Translations under genes and position numbers: made by a program | Part shown: in pieces, positions 47,686-58,210 of the stretch | Numbering within the stretch: position 1 is the stretch's first letter | How the letters are laid out: each line of letters opens with the position of its first letter | Assembly: GCA_018340375.1 (NCBI GenBank) | Contig: JAFFJZ010000011.1 | Location: 1,488,001-1,552,000, forward strand | Length of the DNA: 64,000 nt | Source: Gonatopus flavifemur | Taxonomy: Eukaryota > Arthropoda > Insecta > Hymenoptera > Dryinidae | Reading direction: 5' to 3' | The notes under the pieces: model-generated | What the model was told of the DNA's origin: nothing | Seen by the model: the letters and a program-made list of their open reading frames with translations, nothing else | Databases searched by the model: none

Positions 47686-47779
47686 ATGTGTGAATTGAAC
47701 TTGGGTGGATGTGTGAATTCACTGGTGTGTGTGATTCGTAATTTTTACATTAGTATGTATCATGTAATTTGACTGATAC

Positions 47780-48010
47780 TATATAGGGAAATCCTGTTGC
47801 CATTGACATTTGGTGAAATTACTACCAAAATTCTTCACAGTGCATTCTCGTCCATATTTGTTTTTATCTGGTTTCTCTGAATGTGTCGACTGGAATTCAT
47901 ATGGGCCCACTTGGTTCACAACTGTAACAAAAATCCCACCTCGATTGGATATAATTACAATGAAAGATATCGGCATGGTAGCGGTATTCACATAACTATA
48001 ACATTTCCTT
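47780..48010 (+). repeat. single degenerate unit of the ~160-bp periodic repeat
   Basis: ACTGGAATTCATATGGGCCC (about 47,889) and following sequence resemble the anchor and context of the units at 29,440-30,060, without a GACA tail. Confidence 0.45.
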
Positions 48011-48115
48011 CCAAACATTAGTCCCGATTTTCCTTTCTCCTTCACTTCTATCCGAAAAAGTATTACATCGGTACTTCTTGATGACGGCTAGATTGTCCCG
48101 AGCGGCCTTCGGTTA

Positions 48116-48213
48116 CCCGGGCAGAAATTGATATAGGGTCAAAATCAGGACCTATGAAAACAACAACAAACAATCAGGTCCTGATGTGGGCCCTAAATCG
48201 ATTTCTGCTCGAG
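48116..48213. mobile_element. 98-bp MITE, TA/TA flanks
   Basis: The left end is CCCGGGCAGAAATTGATATA and the right end is the reverse complement of CTCGAGCAGAAATCGATTTA. Pairing extends through ATCAGGACCT. TA lies outside both ends (48,114-48,115, 48,214-48,215). Confidence 0.85.
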
Positions 48214-48263
48214 TAGGTACTATTGAGGGGTTAAACAGTTCTTCGGATGCCACTGCCGGGGTA

Positions 48264-48524
48264 CACGGCAAAACTTGGTGATTCAAATGTCCGTTGACTA
48301 GTACGTCACTTTTGGACGGAGTAAAAATTCGAGAAGAATCGTACACTAAATTTTAATAATTCATGGACTCTTTCCACCATTCCGACGATCAAAATGAAAA
48401 GTAAATTCCATTCAATAGACAAAGTCAACAAATTATTAAAATCCAGTGTACGAAATCTTGTCGAATTTCCGTTCAAAAGTGACATACTAGTCAAAGAAAA
48501 TTTGGATCACTACCTTTTTCCGTG
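48264..48524. mobile_element. 261-bp hairpin MITE, family E, empty-site copy
   Basis: The left end CACGGCAAAACTTGGTGATT pairs with the right end (reverse complement CACGGAAAAAGGTAGTGATC). TA flanks both (48,262-48,263, 48,525-48,526). The arms run about 120 bp and share CCGTTGACTAGTA, GAGAAGAATCGTACAC and TTTTAATAATTCATGGACTC-type sequence. At GACTAGTACGTCAC (48,296) it is uninterrupted, giving the empty site for the insertion in the copy at 50,236. Confidence 0.9.
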
Positions 48525-48639
48525 TATGTGTCTTACAGCGATTGGATCATCAAAATACAAGGAAAGCAACAGACGATTTCAGAGTACTGCCAAATGATAC
48601 GAATGAGACCAAATTTTATTTGTCGTTTTTGTTTTGTTT

Positions 48640-49450
48640 CATGCTTCATCCCTCATCTCTCAACTGATCTGAATAAAACTCATATGGAAACATCACTCCA
48701 TTAACATTCCATCTGCCCCACCCGCTGCCTTTGCATGAATCCATTTCAAACTTATGGGATCATTGTCGGTAAAAATTACCATATTGCTTCTTCATGTGTT
48801 CAAAAAAAACTCAACAAGAATTATTTTCACTCACAGCTCATCTCTGGATCAATGCAGTTTAAACTCATATGGGACCATTACGGGTCTCAATATGAAACAT
48901 TTATCTCATTGGTAGTCACATTTGAGCAAAGCTGCATGACACGAGGATCATTAGAACATAACAAAACAAGGTCCTCCGAAAAGTACGGAAATCGTCGATT
49001 TCGCAGACCCGAAATGTTCATCACTTTTCAACTAATTCAGCTAAAATTCATATAGGATTGTTATAAGACGTTCACTGGAATCTGGTATGAGTTTCAATTG
49101 GATCAGGCGAGTAGAGAATGAGATATGCGGGTTTACAAGATAGACCCTCGAAAAAAACAAAAATATTGACACATCAGGGCAACTTATATCTGATCCTCAA
49201 AATCGATTCACCTGGAATTTACATGAAACATTTATCTATTCGATAATCACATTTAAGCGCAGTTACATGATATTCGGATCATTAGAATATAGCGAAGGTT
49301 TGCTTTACAAAAATTCATTAAAATATTGATTTCGAAGAAAAAAATTTTTTTTTCATCCCTCAATTGATTCGAATGAAATTCATATGGGTTCATCACTAAA
49401 GCACATCATAAGTTTCATGGGAAAAGAAAGTTGAAAAATTCATCATCTGG
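48640..49450 (+). repeat. ~160-bp periodic repeat array, copy 2
   Basis: Anchors of the type TTCATATGG occur near 48,681, 48,751, 48,866, 49,048, 49,218 and 49,381; the later spacings are 182, 170 and 163. Units alternate between an ACATTTATCT...GATATTCGGATCATTAGAA type and a GATCAGGCGAGTAGAGAATGAGATATGCGGG type, as in copy 1. No GACA tail here. Confidence 0.68.
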
Positions 49451-49679
49451 CATATTAACATTTCAATAAATCCATATTATGTTGCAAACGCTGTCCACTG
49501 TGAATCACATTGTTTTCATGTTATAAATATGTAATAGAACTACATATCATCATTCATATCAATTTCACAAAACTTGCAAAATTTATAATGAAACGATGGG
49601 ATCAAGTTTTCTTATTTGAAATATAATAAACTCATGTAATGGAGAAGAAACATGGGAGAAGAAGAGAGAAGAGAACTGG

Positions 49680-49883
49680 ATTGTGAAGAAGTGATGGGAA
49701 ACTTTGCACCATAATTTGGTGGACTTTTCCTTCGTTTGTGGAGGATTCAACATCAAAAAAACAAAATAATTCCTCAAACTGGTGGAAAAATCCTTCATTT
49801 TTTATGAAAAAACAATTCCCCCCGGATGAGGGAACGAAATCCACCAACAGTGTGAAGAAAAACTCCCCACATTTTTTACAGTG
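49680..49883. mobile_element. family B MITE, partial copy with unoccupied hAT site
   Basis: From GATGGGAAACTTTG onward this matches 10,320-10,470 and continues directly into the part matching 10,776-10,819, ending with the reverse complement of CACTGTAAAAAATGTGG. At 49,831-49,842 it reads GGAACGAAATCC with no insert. The left tip is missing or too diverged. Confidence 0.8.
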
Positions 49884-50235
49884 AAGGTTAGTGACATACA
49901 GGTTCAAAAACGAACGTTATCTACGTTCAATGAAGTTGAGTAAAAGGGTGATTTTGTGTGCACACTTTGGTGTTTCCATCGCAGTATAGTTATACAGGAA
50001 GGTTTGGAAGAGAGGCGGAGGTGCACGCGCGTGTTTGTCGGAGTTGAGAGACTGATAGGCTCTCGCTTGTGAAAGGAGGCAAGGGGTGAGTTATCAGTTT
50101 TGCGCAATATCTCGCGCGAGCGACTCAGCTCGTGCCACTTATCGAGAATTGGTGGATGGATAAAGAAGATGAACGATTGGGCAAGTTAGGAGATTCAGAA
50201 TTTTTGTCTCAAAATTCCTAGAATTTTGAAATATA

Positions 50236-50764
50236 CGCGAAAAAAATTAGTGATCCAAATTTTCGTTGACTAGTACTCTGTGAAAAACAATCGGAACTTT
50301 CCTGCATACTTTGATCGGAAAATTCCAATCACTGATGGGGAAACCAATTTTCGGGACATTTGTATGAAATTCCCTATAAATTCATCTAAAAACCCCAAAC
50401 TTCATGGGATTTTCCCTAAAACTTCACAGTAAATTTCCGGATAAGTTCGGGGAGTTCCTAACGCATATATGTGTTGATTATTCCACATAAATATATAGGA
50501 ATTTTCCCATGTAAATTTTTTACAGTGTATGTCACTTTTGAACTGAGCACAAATTCGAGAAGAGTTCGTATACTGGATTTTAATGATTCGTTGACGTTGT
50601 CTTTTGTTTCAATAATGAAATTTACGTTCCATTTTGATCGTTGAAATGATGGAAAGAGTCAATGAAGTATTAAAATCCAATGTACGAATTTTTCTCGAAT
50701 CTGTGCTTCGTCTAAAAATGCCGTACTAGTCAACGGAAATTTGGATCACTGATCTTTCTCCGTG
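50236..50764. mobile_element. family E hairpin MITE, copy with nested insertion
   Basis: The left end CGCGAAAAAAATTAGTGATC pairs with the right end (reverse complement CACGGAGAAAGATCAGTGAT). TA flanks both (50,234-50,235, 50,765-50,766). Without the nested element it is about 275 bp. The arms share GATCCAAATTT(T/C)CGTTGAC and TTCGAGAA sequence. A further isolated arm fragment is at 56,742-56,795. Confidence 0.9.
50276..50527. mobile_element. 252-bp MITE inserted in family E, TA duplication proven
   Basis: The left tip is CTCTGTGAAAAACAATCGG and the right end is the reverse complement of CACTGTAAAAAATTTACATG. It sits between TA (50,274-50,275) and TA (50,528-50,529), while the other family E copy has one TA in GACTAGTACGTCAC. 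The body, with TTCCTGCATACTTTGATCGG and GGAAAATTCCAAT, places it with the elements at 22.7 and 47.5 kb. Confidence 0.92.
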
Positions 50765-50863
50765 TATGTGTAGAAGAATTGAATAAAATTCTTACAAGAA
50801 AAAAGAATCTCCTACGTGAATAGGAAAAATGAAAAATTCCAACAACGATGCGTGGTTTTATAG

Positions 50864-51005
50864 TAGGCATGCCAGGTATGTACAGTATCGATACTTTTGT
50901 ATAAAATATGTATCGAGGTTTCATACATGTTCATAAAAATTTCGATTGAAACTTGATACTTATTTTATACATAAGTATCGATATTTTGAATATCGGGCAT
51001 CCCTA
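50864..51005. mobile_element. 142-bp hairpin element with GTATCGATA arms
   Basis: The left end TAGGCATGCCAGGTATGTAC pairs with the right end (reverse complement TAGGGATGCCCGATATTC), and AGTATCGATACTT occurs in both arms. Tips of the form TAGGGATGCCC resemble hAT-type MITEs; no 8-bp duplication was seen. Confidence 0.65.
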
Positions 51006-51189
51006 TATTGTGTTGGAACTTAACATCGGATAAACAATATTCATTAGAAATATAAATTTACCAAAATCGAACCGGCGAAGATGAGATGTTGTTCTTTTCA
51101 AAACAGAACATCGAATGGGGCCTGAATTCTTGATGAACTGTAACATGATTGGCTGACACATTTCTACGCATATTAAACTGATCTAATGT

Positions 51190-51600
51190 ATACGTATCCC
51201 AAATAGAAAGTGCTGGTATATGAACCAATCGTAACAACTGGGACAGCAGTGCTACAACATCGATTGCAAGATTGTCACAAGATTGTTATGATATTGTAGT
51301 AACGCTGATAGTCAACACCGGTTCGCCAACGTGTTGGTTTGAGACTTGGCCAATGTTATTTGTTTATCCGCAGTTCAATGCCAAGAAATTTGAAACAAAA
51401 CAGCTTGTCATATTCAATCTATGAGACTATATTCATGCACACATTCGAACATCAATCAATATTGGGTTGTTATTTACCAGTTAATCAATGTTGGTATACA
51501 ATGTTGGTACTCATATATGAGTTGAGGAACCAATTCTGATTAAGCATTGATCTCAACGTTGGATCAGTATTAGGAATCAACGCTGTGCCAGTGTTCGTCA
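51190..51600. repeat. degenerate CAACATTGG-type repeat region, second copy
   Basis: It starts near TCCCAAATAGAAAGTGCTGG, a possible decayed tip. It contains many words such as CCAATGTT, CAATATTGGG, CAATGTTGG and CAACGTTGG, as in 39,247-40,097. No clear ends. Confidence 0.38.
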
Positions 51601-52104
51601 ACTTCATCATCAATAAAAATGTTTCATTCTGATATACTTAAAGCGTTTAAATCGTATAGCCACTTTTTAAATACCTCAAAGTGTATAAATATATCCATTC
51701 AATGGATAAAATGTTTCATTATAAAACAATGGATTCGAATTATCGACATATCTACACAGGTTCAATTGTTTAAGAAGAGATTACACGATTTGAACACTCA
51801 AAGTGTATTGAAATAAAACACTTGAATTTGCAATAATTTTAGTCTCATGCCAAGATTATTTGCTAAGCGTCGGAAGTTGGAAAATAAACTTATTCTAGTA
51901 CTGGACCAGTCGTCAATTCCTCTATGGAATTGTTTCGATAAGGTATGCCTATGATGAATTTGAATTTGACATGCCTAAAAATCAAACTACGACATAATAT
52001 AACTTACTAATTTCACATATCGGATGCGACTATGCTACGTACGACAGCGAACTTTACTGTTTTTTAAAGATCTCTTTCTCCGTGTACATGCATATATGTA
52101 AACA
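51601..52104. other. AT-rich unique DNA, no gene seen
   Basis: GATCTCTTTCTCCGTGTA at about 52,070 resembles the right tip of family E, but nothing else of that element is visible. Confidence 0.4.
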
Positions 52105-52106
52105 TA

Positions 52107-52322
52107 CACAGAAAAGAACAACAAAAAGAATATTTTTCTTGTTCCAAATAAACTTGCTTCGGATTGAGAGAATATTGTTTCAGTTCAAGAGAAATTTGAA
52201 ATCTAAATTTGTACTGGAACAATATTCTCTCAATCCAAAGCGAGTTTATTTGGAACAAGAAGAATATTCTTTTCCTTATAAATGAGACAATGGGGGTGCA
52301 ATCAAGACAACCGTTTTTTGTG
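52107..52322. mobile_element. 216-bp hairpin MITE, TA/TA flanks
   Basis: The left end is CACAGAAAAGAACAAC and the right end is the reverse complement of CACAAAAAACGGTTGTC. TA flanks both (52,105-52,106, 52,323-52,324). The inner arms are nearly perfect, with TCTTGTTCCAAATAAACTTG pairing with CGAGTTTATTTGGAACAAGA and GAGAGAATATTGT pairing with ACAATATTCTCTC. Confidence 0.8.
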
Positions 52323-52336
52323 TATACAATATCATA

Positions 52337-52564
52337 GACTGAACAAAAGTATGGTTCCTGTAACACCATCTAAACATTTTTCAACTGGAGCTGACCTCAC
52401 AGATAGAGTGACGATCCGTATAGCTTCATGACTTGAATATAGGTCTATGACAAGGATCCGTGTATGGCTGTGACAACCATACGGGTGGTCACTCTGACTA
52501 TCTGTGAGGTCAGCTGTAATTAAAATAGATTCAGATGGCTACATGAACCATACTTCCCTCAGTG
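52337..52564. mobile_element. 228-bp hairpin MITE
   Basis: The left end GACTGAACAAAAGTATGGTT follows TA. The right end is the reverse complement of CACTGAGGGAAGTATGGTTC and precedes CA. The inner arms AGCTGACCTCACAGATAG are perfect inverted copies (52,389 and 52,515), followed by GAGTGAC and CCGTAT. The near-perfect inner stem suggests a recent insertion or conversion. Confidence 0.82.
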
Positions 52565-52566
52565 CA

Positions 52567-54160
52567 TCTAAACATATATTTGAGCGTAAAAAATGTGTCT
52601 GTATAGTCTGGCAGATGTAATCCAGCGTTCCAAAGACCATATTGTCACGAAACCATGCTCAATATGATTGCCTTCTTCGATCGACTGCTCCGTCGATTAG
52701 CCTATGATAGTTCCATATGAATTTCATCGGAATTGACAAAGAGGTAAGATATTGGTGAAAAAAATTTTCCTTCGGAATAGGCATTATTTTTTTATTCAAT
52801 CAAGCCAGTCGAGGAAACTACCTGCCCATCTACTGGGAAAATATCTTCCTCACTTCTAATGCACATAATTCATTCCATATAAATCACTTTTTTTTTTATC
52901 AGTGCCTAAAATAATGTGATTTCAGTTTCAACTCGCAGGAAATTGATTTAACGTTACGACGATCAATCCAAGGGAGGTCGAGAGCGAGTTTGAAAATGTT
53001 AGAAACTAGTTCACTAATTAGGGAGTCACTTCCATTTGTTCTTTTATTTAATCAGTGCGGAGGGTGAATGAGTAGAGTGGCGTTTGCAGTTTCTGGATAT
53101 CATTGTCGTTGTGTGAGATTCGATGTACACGTATGTATGAAGTGACAGTGTTGGTGGGGTAGAAAGAACGAGAAAGCGGGTAGTCAGAAGAGAAAGAGGG
53201 AAAAGAAAAAGAGGATGAGGTGGTGGAGGAGGGGGAGGGGGTTTCTCGCGTTGCGGTGGCAGACTATTACAGGGCTCCCACATAAATTGGATGTCGCTGG
53301 CTCCAAATGTATGTAGCGATAAATCCTACCGGTAAAAATAATGGCGACTCATTTTGTAAATGGCGTTAAACTTAAAATTGTGCCAGCATCAATGGGGTTG
53401 AGGGATATGTATAAAAGTGATGCTTAGGATCACAATTGTTGCAAATTCATATCGCTGTCGATACTTCAAATGATTCAACTGAAAAAGAATGTACTGTTGG
53501 AACGTAAGAGATCCCATTGAAATTTCAAGAAGATGGGAGAAAAGACGCGGATGATTCCACTTGAATTTTAGATCTTGATCGGTAAGTATGCCATTATCTT
53601 ACTCTTTTCTTCTTTCATTTTATTTTTGACATTTGTATATTGTCATATTCCCAATTGAGTATTGAATTCAATTTTCGAATTGATAGCCACGAATCGTAAA
53701 GAGGAATGCATGCGTGACATTTGTATGCTGGGAAACTCTTAAATAATTATTTCACTTCCAGAATGTTTATGATCCACCTATGAGGATTTATTATTCTGCA
53801 CAGAATGTTAGAATCGACTGTTCTGGCTATTAATCAACATCGGAATAATGAATATCCTGTGTGTTGATAGATTAAACACCAAAGTATATATCAAGCTCTG
53901 AACGATGTGACTTGAATACAGGAGTGACTATTTGAAATCATCAAACGTCATTTGGTATGATCTATTTGTTTCCTAATACTATTCAAGAGTGATATGTGGG
54001 ATATTTCTTTGTTTTATCGATACCACTATCGCAGTCTCCACAAGAAACAGAGATCTTTTATATTGAATTGACAAATGAAAAAAATTTGTTTCATGCAAGT
54101 TTTATTTGGAGCACAATCCAATTGTTCACGATGACAGCTGTATGATGAATTGAATAACAA
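52567..54160. other. unique DNA with a purine-rich patch, no gene recognised
   Basis: A purine-rich stretch lies at 53,150-53,245. Two ATGGCG words occur at 53,341 and 53,361 (TAATGGCGACTC, AAATGGCGTTAA), recalling the GCCAT core of YY1/Pho sites. GATAGTTCCATATGAATTTC near 52,710 faintly resembles the periodic-repeat anchor. Confidence 0.4.
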
Positions 54161-54163
54161 GTT

Positions 54164-54216
<53 letters not shown>
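54164..54216. repeat. (TA)n(CA)n(TA)n compound microsatellite
   Basis: About ten TA units, six to seven CA units and about ten more TA units. The TA blocks can pair with each other. Confidence 0.95.
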
Positions 54217-54219
54217 CAT

Positions 54220-54880
54220 TCCTCTCCGACACCCAATCGATCGATGCGCCTTGAGCTCTGCACACCCTAACCAATCACAGGGTGTTTCGTGATTCGGTGG
54301 GCGAACTATGTTTGCTTGGCATCATGATCGATGCCGGATCAGAAGGAAAAAAGTATAATACTTGGAACTGAGGGAGAAAAGAGAAAAGTTGGAGTTTCGG
54401 AGGGTAGTCGCAAGGGGGTGGTGGAGATTTGGAATGAGGAGTATCGGACGATAGTAAAAAGAAAAGGTAGAAGGGAGGGAAGGAGAAGGGTTGTACGTGT
54501 AGAGTGAGAGAGTGTAGGTAGAAGCGCGGCTGCGTCTGAGCTGCTGGCGATGTATGGCTCTCCTTTCCAACCCCCTCAACCACCCTCGATCTTTCCTACT
54601 GTAGATCCCTCTTCTCTTCCCTCCTTCGCTATCCTCCCCTCAGTTTCATGAGAGTTGGCTAGGCAGCAATTTTTTGTTCCTGGCCCGTTTGTATCAAATT
54701 ACGATAAATATTGCTCTGCCGACGTGCACCTCTTGCGAAGACGCCTCCTTTTCTACCCCTCACCCATTCACGCGCTTCTTTCGGAACGTAACACGCTACG
54801 GCTCAACGTCACGAAGAAGGAAAACCACAACAACCTCTGGAGAAGGCGTTTCTCAACAAAATGAATGACCGCGTTTAAGT
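54220..54880. other. GC-richer patch with purine tract, no gene recognised
   Basis: The plus strand is purine-rich at 54,350-54,510 and then pyrimidine-rich at 54,555-54,640. Frames across it are low-complexity. Raised CpG at 54,720-54,850. Confidence 0.35.
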
Positions 54881-55535
54881 GTGAAAAGATAAAATATTTT
54901 TCACAGATTGAATTCGAATTACATTATACAACCCTGAGGAACTATGACTTCCGATTCATTTGGAAATTGGTAATTAATTGTGATGTTCTAATCTGAATGG
55001 GTGAAACATGTTCTTGATATGCGCAGCGCATTAGGAATCCGCGTTCCAATCAGTAACACCCTTAATATTGAACGCACAGGAAATAGATTTTCAAAGAATC
55101 ATACAATTCAATCACATACGGGCCGGACCGCTCTGATTAAGTGATATAGTGAATTATATTGCGCCGCATCCTTATTCACAGCCCGTAAATTGAATAGTCT
55201 CATTGAATCCGATGAGGAAAACTGATTAAAACCCATTAAAATTTGATTTTCAATCAAAAGAGGATATACGAGGAGTATACGACATTACCTGAATTTGGTG
55301 ATAAGGATAACAAGAATTGCTCATCGCAATGGCTTAGTACAAAGATATTTTGTAACACTTTACACTTCATGATCGATTAATTACGTGGCTCATCATACAG
55401 AGAGCACATTGAAAATATTTATTCCATACATACACATAAAGAAAAGTCACCTGAAAAAGTATCACATGTTACAGTAAAGTATGGACAGAAGCGAACTGTG
55501 AAGTTATGTGTTATATTTTTTCATTGAAATTACTA
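54880..55535. other. AT-rich unique DNA, no gene seen
   Basis: Short frames only; no element tips. Confidence 0.45.
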
Positions 55536-55537
55536 TA

Positions 55538-55771
55538 CACTGAGAAAAAAAAGTTATAAAATTGTATTGAGTCAAGAATGTATTGTCTTGAATACTGCCA
55601 AGAATATATTTTCTTGATTCAAGTACATTTTCATTTCAATTCAAAATCATTTGCTTCAATTGAGCAAATATTTGTTGAGTTCAAATGAAAATGTACTCGA
55701 ATCAAGAAAATATCTTCTTGGCAGTATTCAAAGCACTACATTCTTGACTCAATACAATTTTTCCCTCAGTG
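55538..55771. mobile_element. 234-bp hairpin MITE with TCAAGAA words, TA/TA flanks
   Basis: The left end is CACTGAGAAAAAAAAGTTAT and the right end is the reverse complement of CACTGAGGGAAAAATTGTAT. TA flanks both (55,536-55,537, 55,772-55,773). Long arms share TATTGAGTCAAGAATGTA, ATACTGCCAAGAA and TTTTCTTGATTC. Related in plan to 20,329-20,547. Confidence 0.9.
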
Positions 55772-55773
55772 TA

Positions 55774-56377
55774 CCATCTATCCATAAATAACAGAATTCC
55801 GTCACTCTGCACTCAAAAGTATGGTAATTTTGATGACAAAGCATAATACCTAATCTCACAATTTGATTTCGTCCCTCCTTTACTGTAAAGTGTACCCAAT
55901 TAGTATACAATGTTCAAGAGACATTATTTTCATGTGTCCAAGATCTCATCGAATTGAAGCATTCCAATTTCATGAGTACTGTTATTATCTGTGTTGTCAG
56001 AATGTAACGTTTGATTTTTGGTGATTTGTCATGCTATTTAAAGGAAACGTATGATAGGTTGATTCCGTTGATACGCGTAACTCTCTGGCAAGACAGCTTA
56101 TATTATGGGTTTGAAACTTCAACTTCAAACAATTTTGTGAATCCAAGTTGATTTCTGATATTAATCATTAGATTTTCAAACCTTTCATCAATAATGTGCA
56201 TTTGATAAACAAACGTGGTGGAAATGGTTCTAAATACCCATAAAATGAATATTAAAAATAAATATTTTCTTTTGATACTCATATGCAAGTGATTTCAACA
56301 TAGGCGGACATTTGCACCTTACCGTTATGTCTCTGTAACGTTTTTTTTCACATTTTGAGAGGTTTTTAAAACATATA
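55774..56377. other. AT-rich unique DNA, no gene seen
   Basis: No repeats or convincing frames recognised. Confidence 0.45.
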
Positions 56378-56379
56378 TA

Positions 56380-56459
56380 CACGGAAAGACCGGGTTCATG
56401 AATATTTTATTAAATGTTGAAAATAAACTGTTTATTATTAATAATTCGGTCTTTCCGTG
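56380..56459. mobile_element. 80-bp MITE, TA/TA flanks
   Basis: The left end CACGGAAAGACCGGGTT and the right end (reverse complement CACGGAAAGACCGAATT) match perfectly over 13 bp. TA flanks both (56,378-56,379, 56,460-56,461). The interior is AT-rich. Confidence 0.85.
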
Positions 56460-56741
56460 TAAAACCTTCCGGTGCTAACTCAGTAGTTGTGTTTAGAAAC
56501 CTTTTCTCTGTGTGTATAGCATTTTTTAAATGGCTGCTTTACTAAGTGGAAGTTGAAGAACAATACGGTAATCGTGCAATGTAAAAACGAAAACTTATTC
56601 CTATCCTGAATGTTAGCTCATTTTGAGATGCAGCCAAGACTAAACCTGGTCAAACTGAAAACAAATGCCAACGCAATGGGAAAAACTGAATTTTAGTCAA
56701 GTTTTCAGGTGAGATGCAGCCATATTCAGTCTTTTTTTGCA

Positions 56742-56795
56742 GTCCAAAGTGACACACTAGTCACCAAAAACCTTGGATCACCAATTCTTCCCGCA
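56742..56795. repeat. solo arm fragment of family E
   Basis: AAAGTGACACACTAGTCACC, CTTGGATCAC and CTTCCCGCA followed by TA match the right arm of the element at 48,264-48,524. No left arm is present. Confidence 0.6.
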
Positions 56796-57440
56796 TACTA
56801 ATATTGTAGTCTTATTGTGAGGGATTTCGCAGGATCACGGAGCGTGATTTTGAGATTAAGAAACTAAGAAACATACTTCTTATAACATACTTGTTATAAT
56901 TATCTGTGTTGAATTTCATATGCCAAATTGGAATTTTTTTTCTTATGCATTTGCACATTGAATTTGAACATCTGAAGGCCCATCATGTGAATTCCTCAAG
57001 TGACCACGAACCTTTTGGGTAAAATTTAGGTCCATTGTACGTGAGGGTGGGCCGGAAAAACATTTTTTCTCGCATTCAAAACGGAGGGGGTTTAAGAGTG
57101 GTTTCCTGCACGGTGGTAGTAAGTTACTGTGAAAATTTCAGACTTTTCAAAGAATATTTATCGTACCCTCATCGACGATGAAGCCCGAAAAGTGAAATAC
57201 GCGTTCCCACGCTGATCAATGCCATTGCAGGATATATTTGGCAACTGTAAACACAAATCAAGTACTTAACTCTAAACACGGGTAATGAATATCTATTACT
57301 ATACAATTCCATGAAAGTAATCAAGGTAAACGAATTCAGATTTGTATATTCTACCTTGGATCACAATTTGGTTCAAGTAAGGTTGTCGAATCAGGAATAC
57401 AAACTTAACGGTGATGCAATCTTTTTATCATCGGCCGATA
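56796..57440. other. unique DNA, no gene seen
   Basis: No repeats, RNA genes or convincing frames recognised. Confidence 0.4.
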
Positions 57441-57803
57441 GCAGGATGAAAATGAGAATGAAAAAATTCCGCGCGTGCGAAAGATGTGGGAAAGAAGGGT
57501 GAGTGGGTGGATAGTTATGAGCATTACGCACGAGAGTCTGTATGCACGCGTGTAAGTCCTCACATAGAAAGGAACATGTGAAAGCACACACGAGCACACA
57601 TTTTCATAGAGAGGATATATGGGTATCCTACCCTATATCCCAGTTGCGTGCGGAGGATAGAAAACACGCAGTGAGGACGCAGGGGGTTGTGGGCGGTGGA
57701 TCGAGGGAAGTAAAGGTAGAAGCAATGGTAATGGTAGGGGCAAAGGTGGAAAGGGAGGTGGAAGAGTGAAAAAGAGAAAGACTCCGCGGGAATGAAGGAA
57801 GGA

Positions 57804-57837
<34 letters not shown>

Positions 57838-58210
57838 CTGGATAGAGGTACATAGTGGGGGATGACAGAGATGAATTCGTTTCATTTCACGCTGGGAAGC
57901 TCTCGCGTTCCCCGCGTCCGATGATTTACTGGGCTACAATGTGGTAACCCATGATTTATCGCTACCAACACGCCGCCTCGCCACTACGCCATGCCTGGTA
58001 CACGAATACACGTATAAAAGCATCAGTCCGTGTGTCCAGAACTTCTCTCTTCCCTCCTCTCTTATTTCTCATGTCCCACCCTTTTCCTTTTCCTTTGCCC
58101 TCTTTGATATTCCGTACTTCGCTTCTCTTTTTCTCTCTTTCCCTTCTTCTTTTTCACCTAACTTCCTTGCGCGTAGCAATACCTGAGAGCTTGTCTTCAC
58201 GAAGTAGTTA
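57440..58210. other. GC-richer patch with GA tract and pyrimidine tract
   Basis: Raised CpG, a purine-rich plus strand at 57,700-57,850 and a pyrimidine-rich stretch at 58,040-58,160. Frames in both directions are low-complexity and match no family. Confidence 0.35.
57804..57838. repeat. (GA)n microsatellite
   Basis: About seventeen GA units with one C interruption. Confidence 0.95.

Noticed and set aside
48640..49450. Satellite array
   Set aside because: Only about six degenerate units of uneven length; dispersed copies elsewhere indicate a mobile or dispersed repeat.
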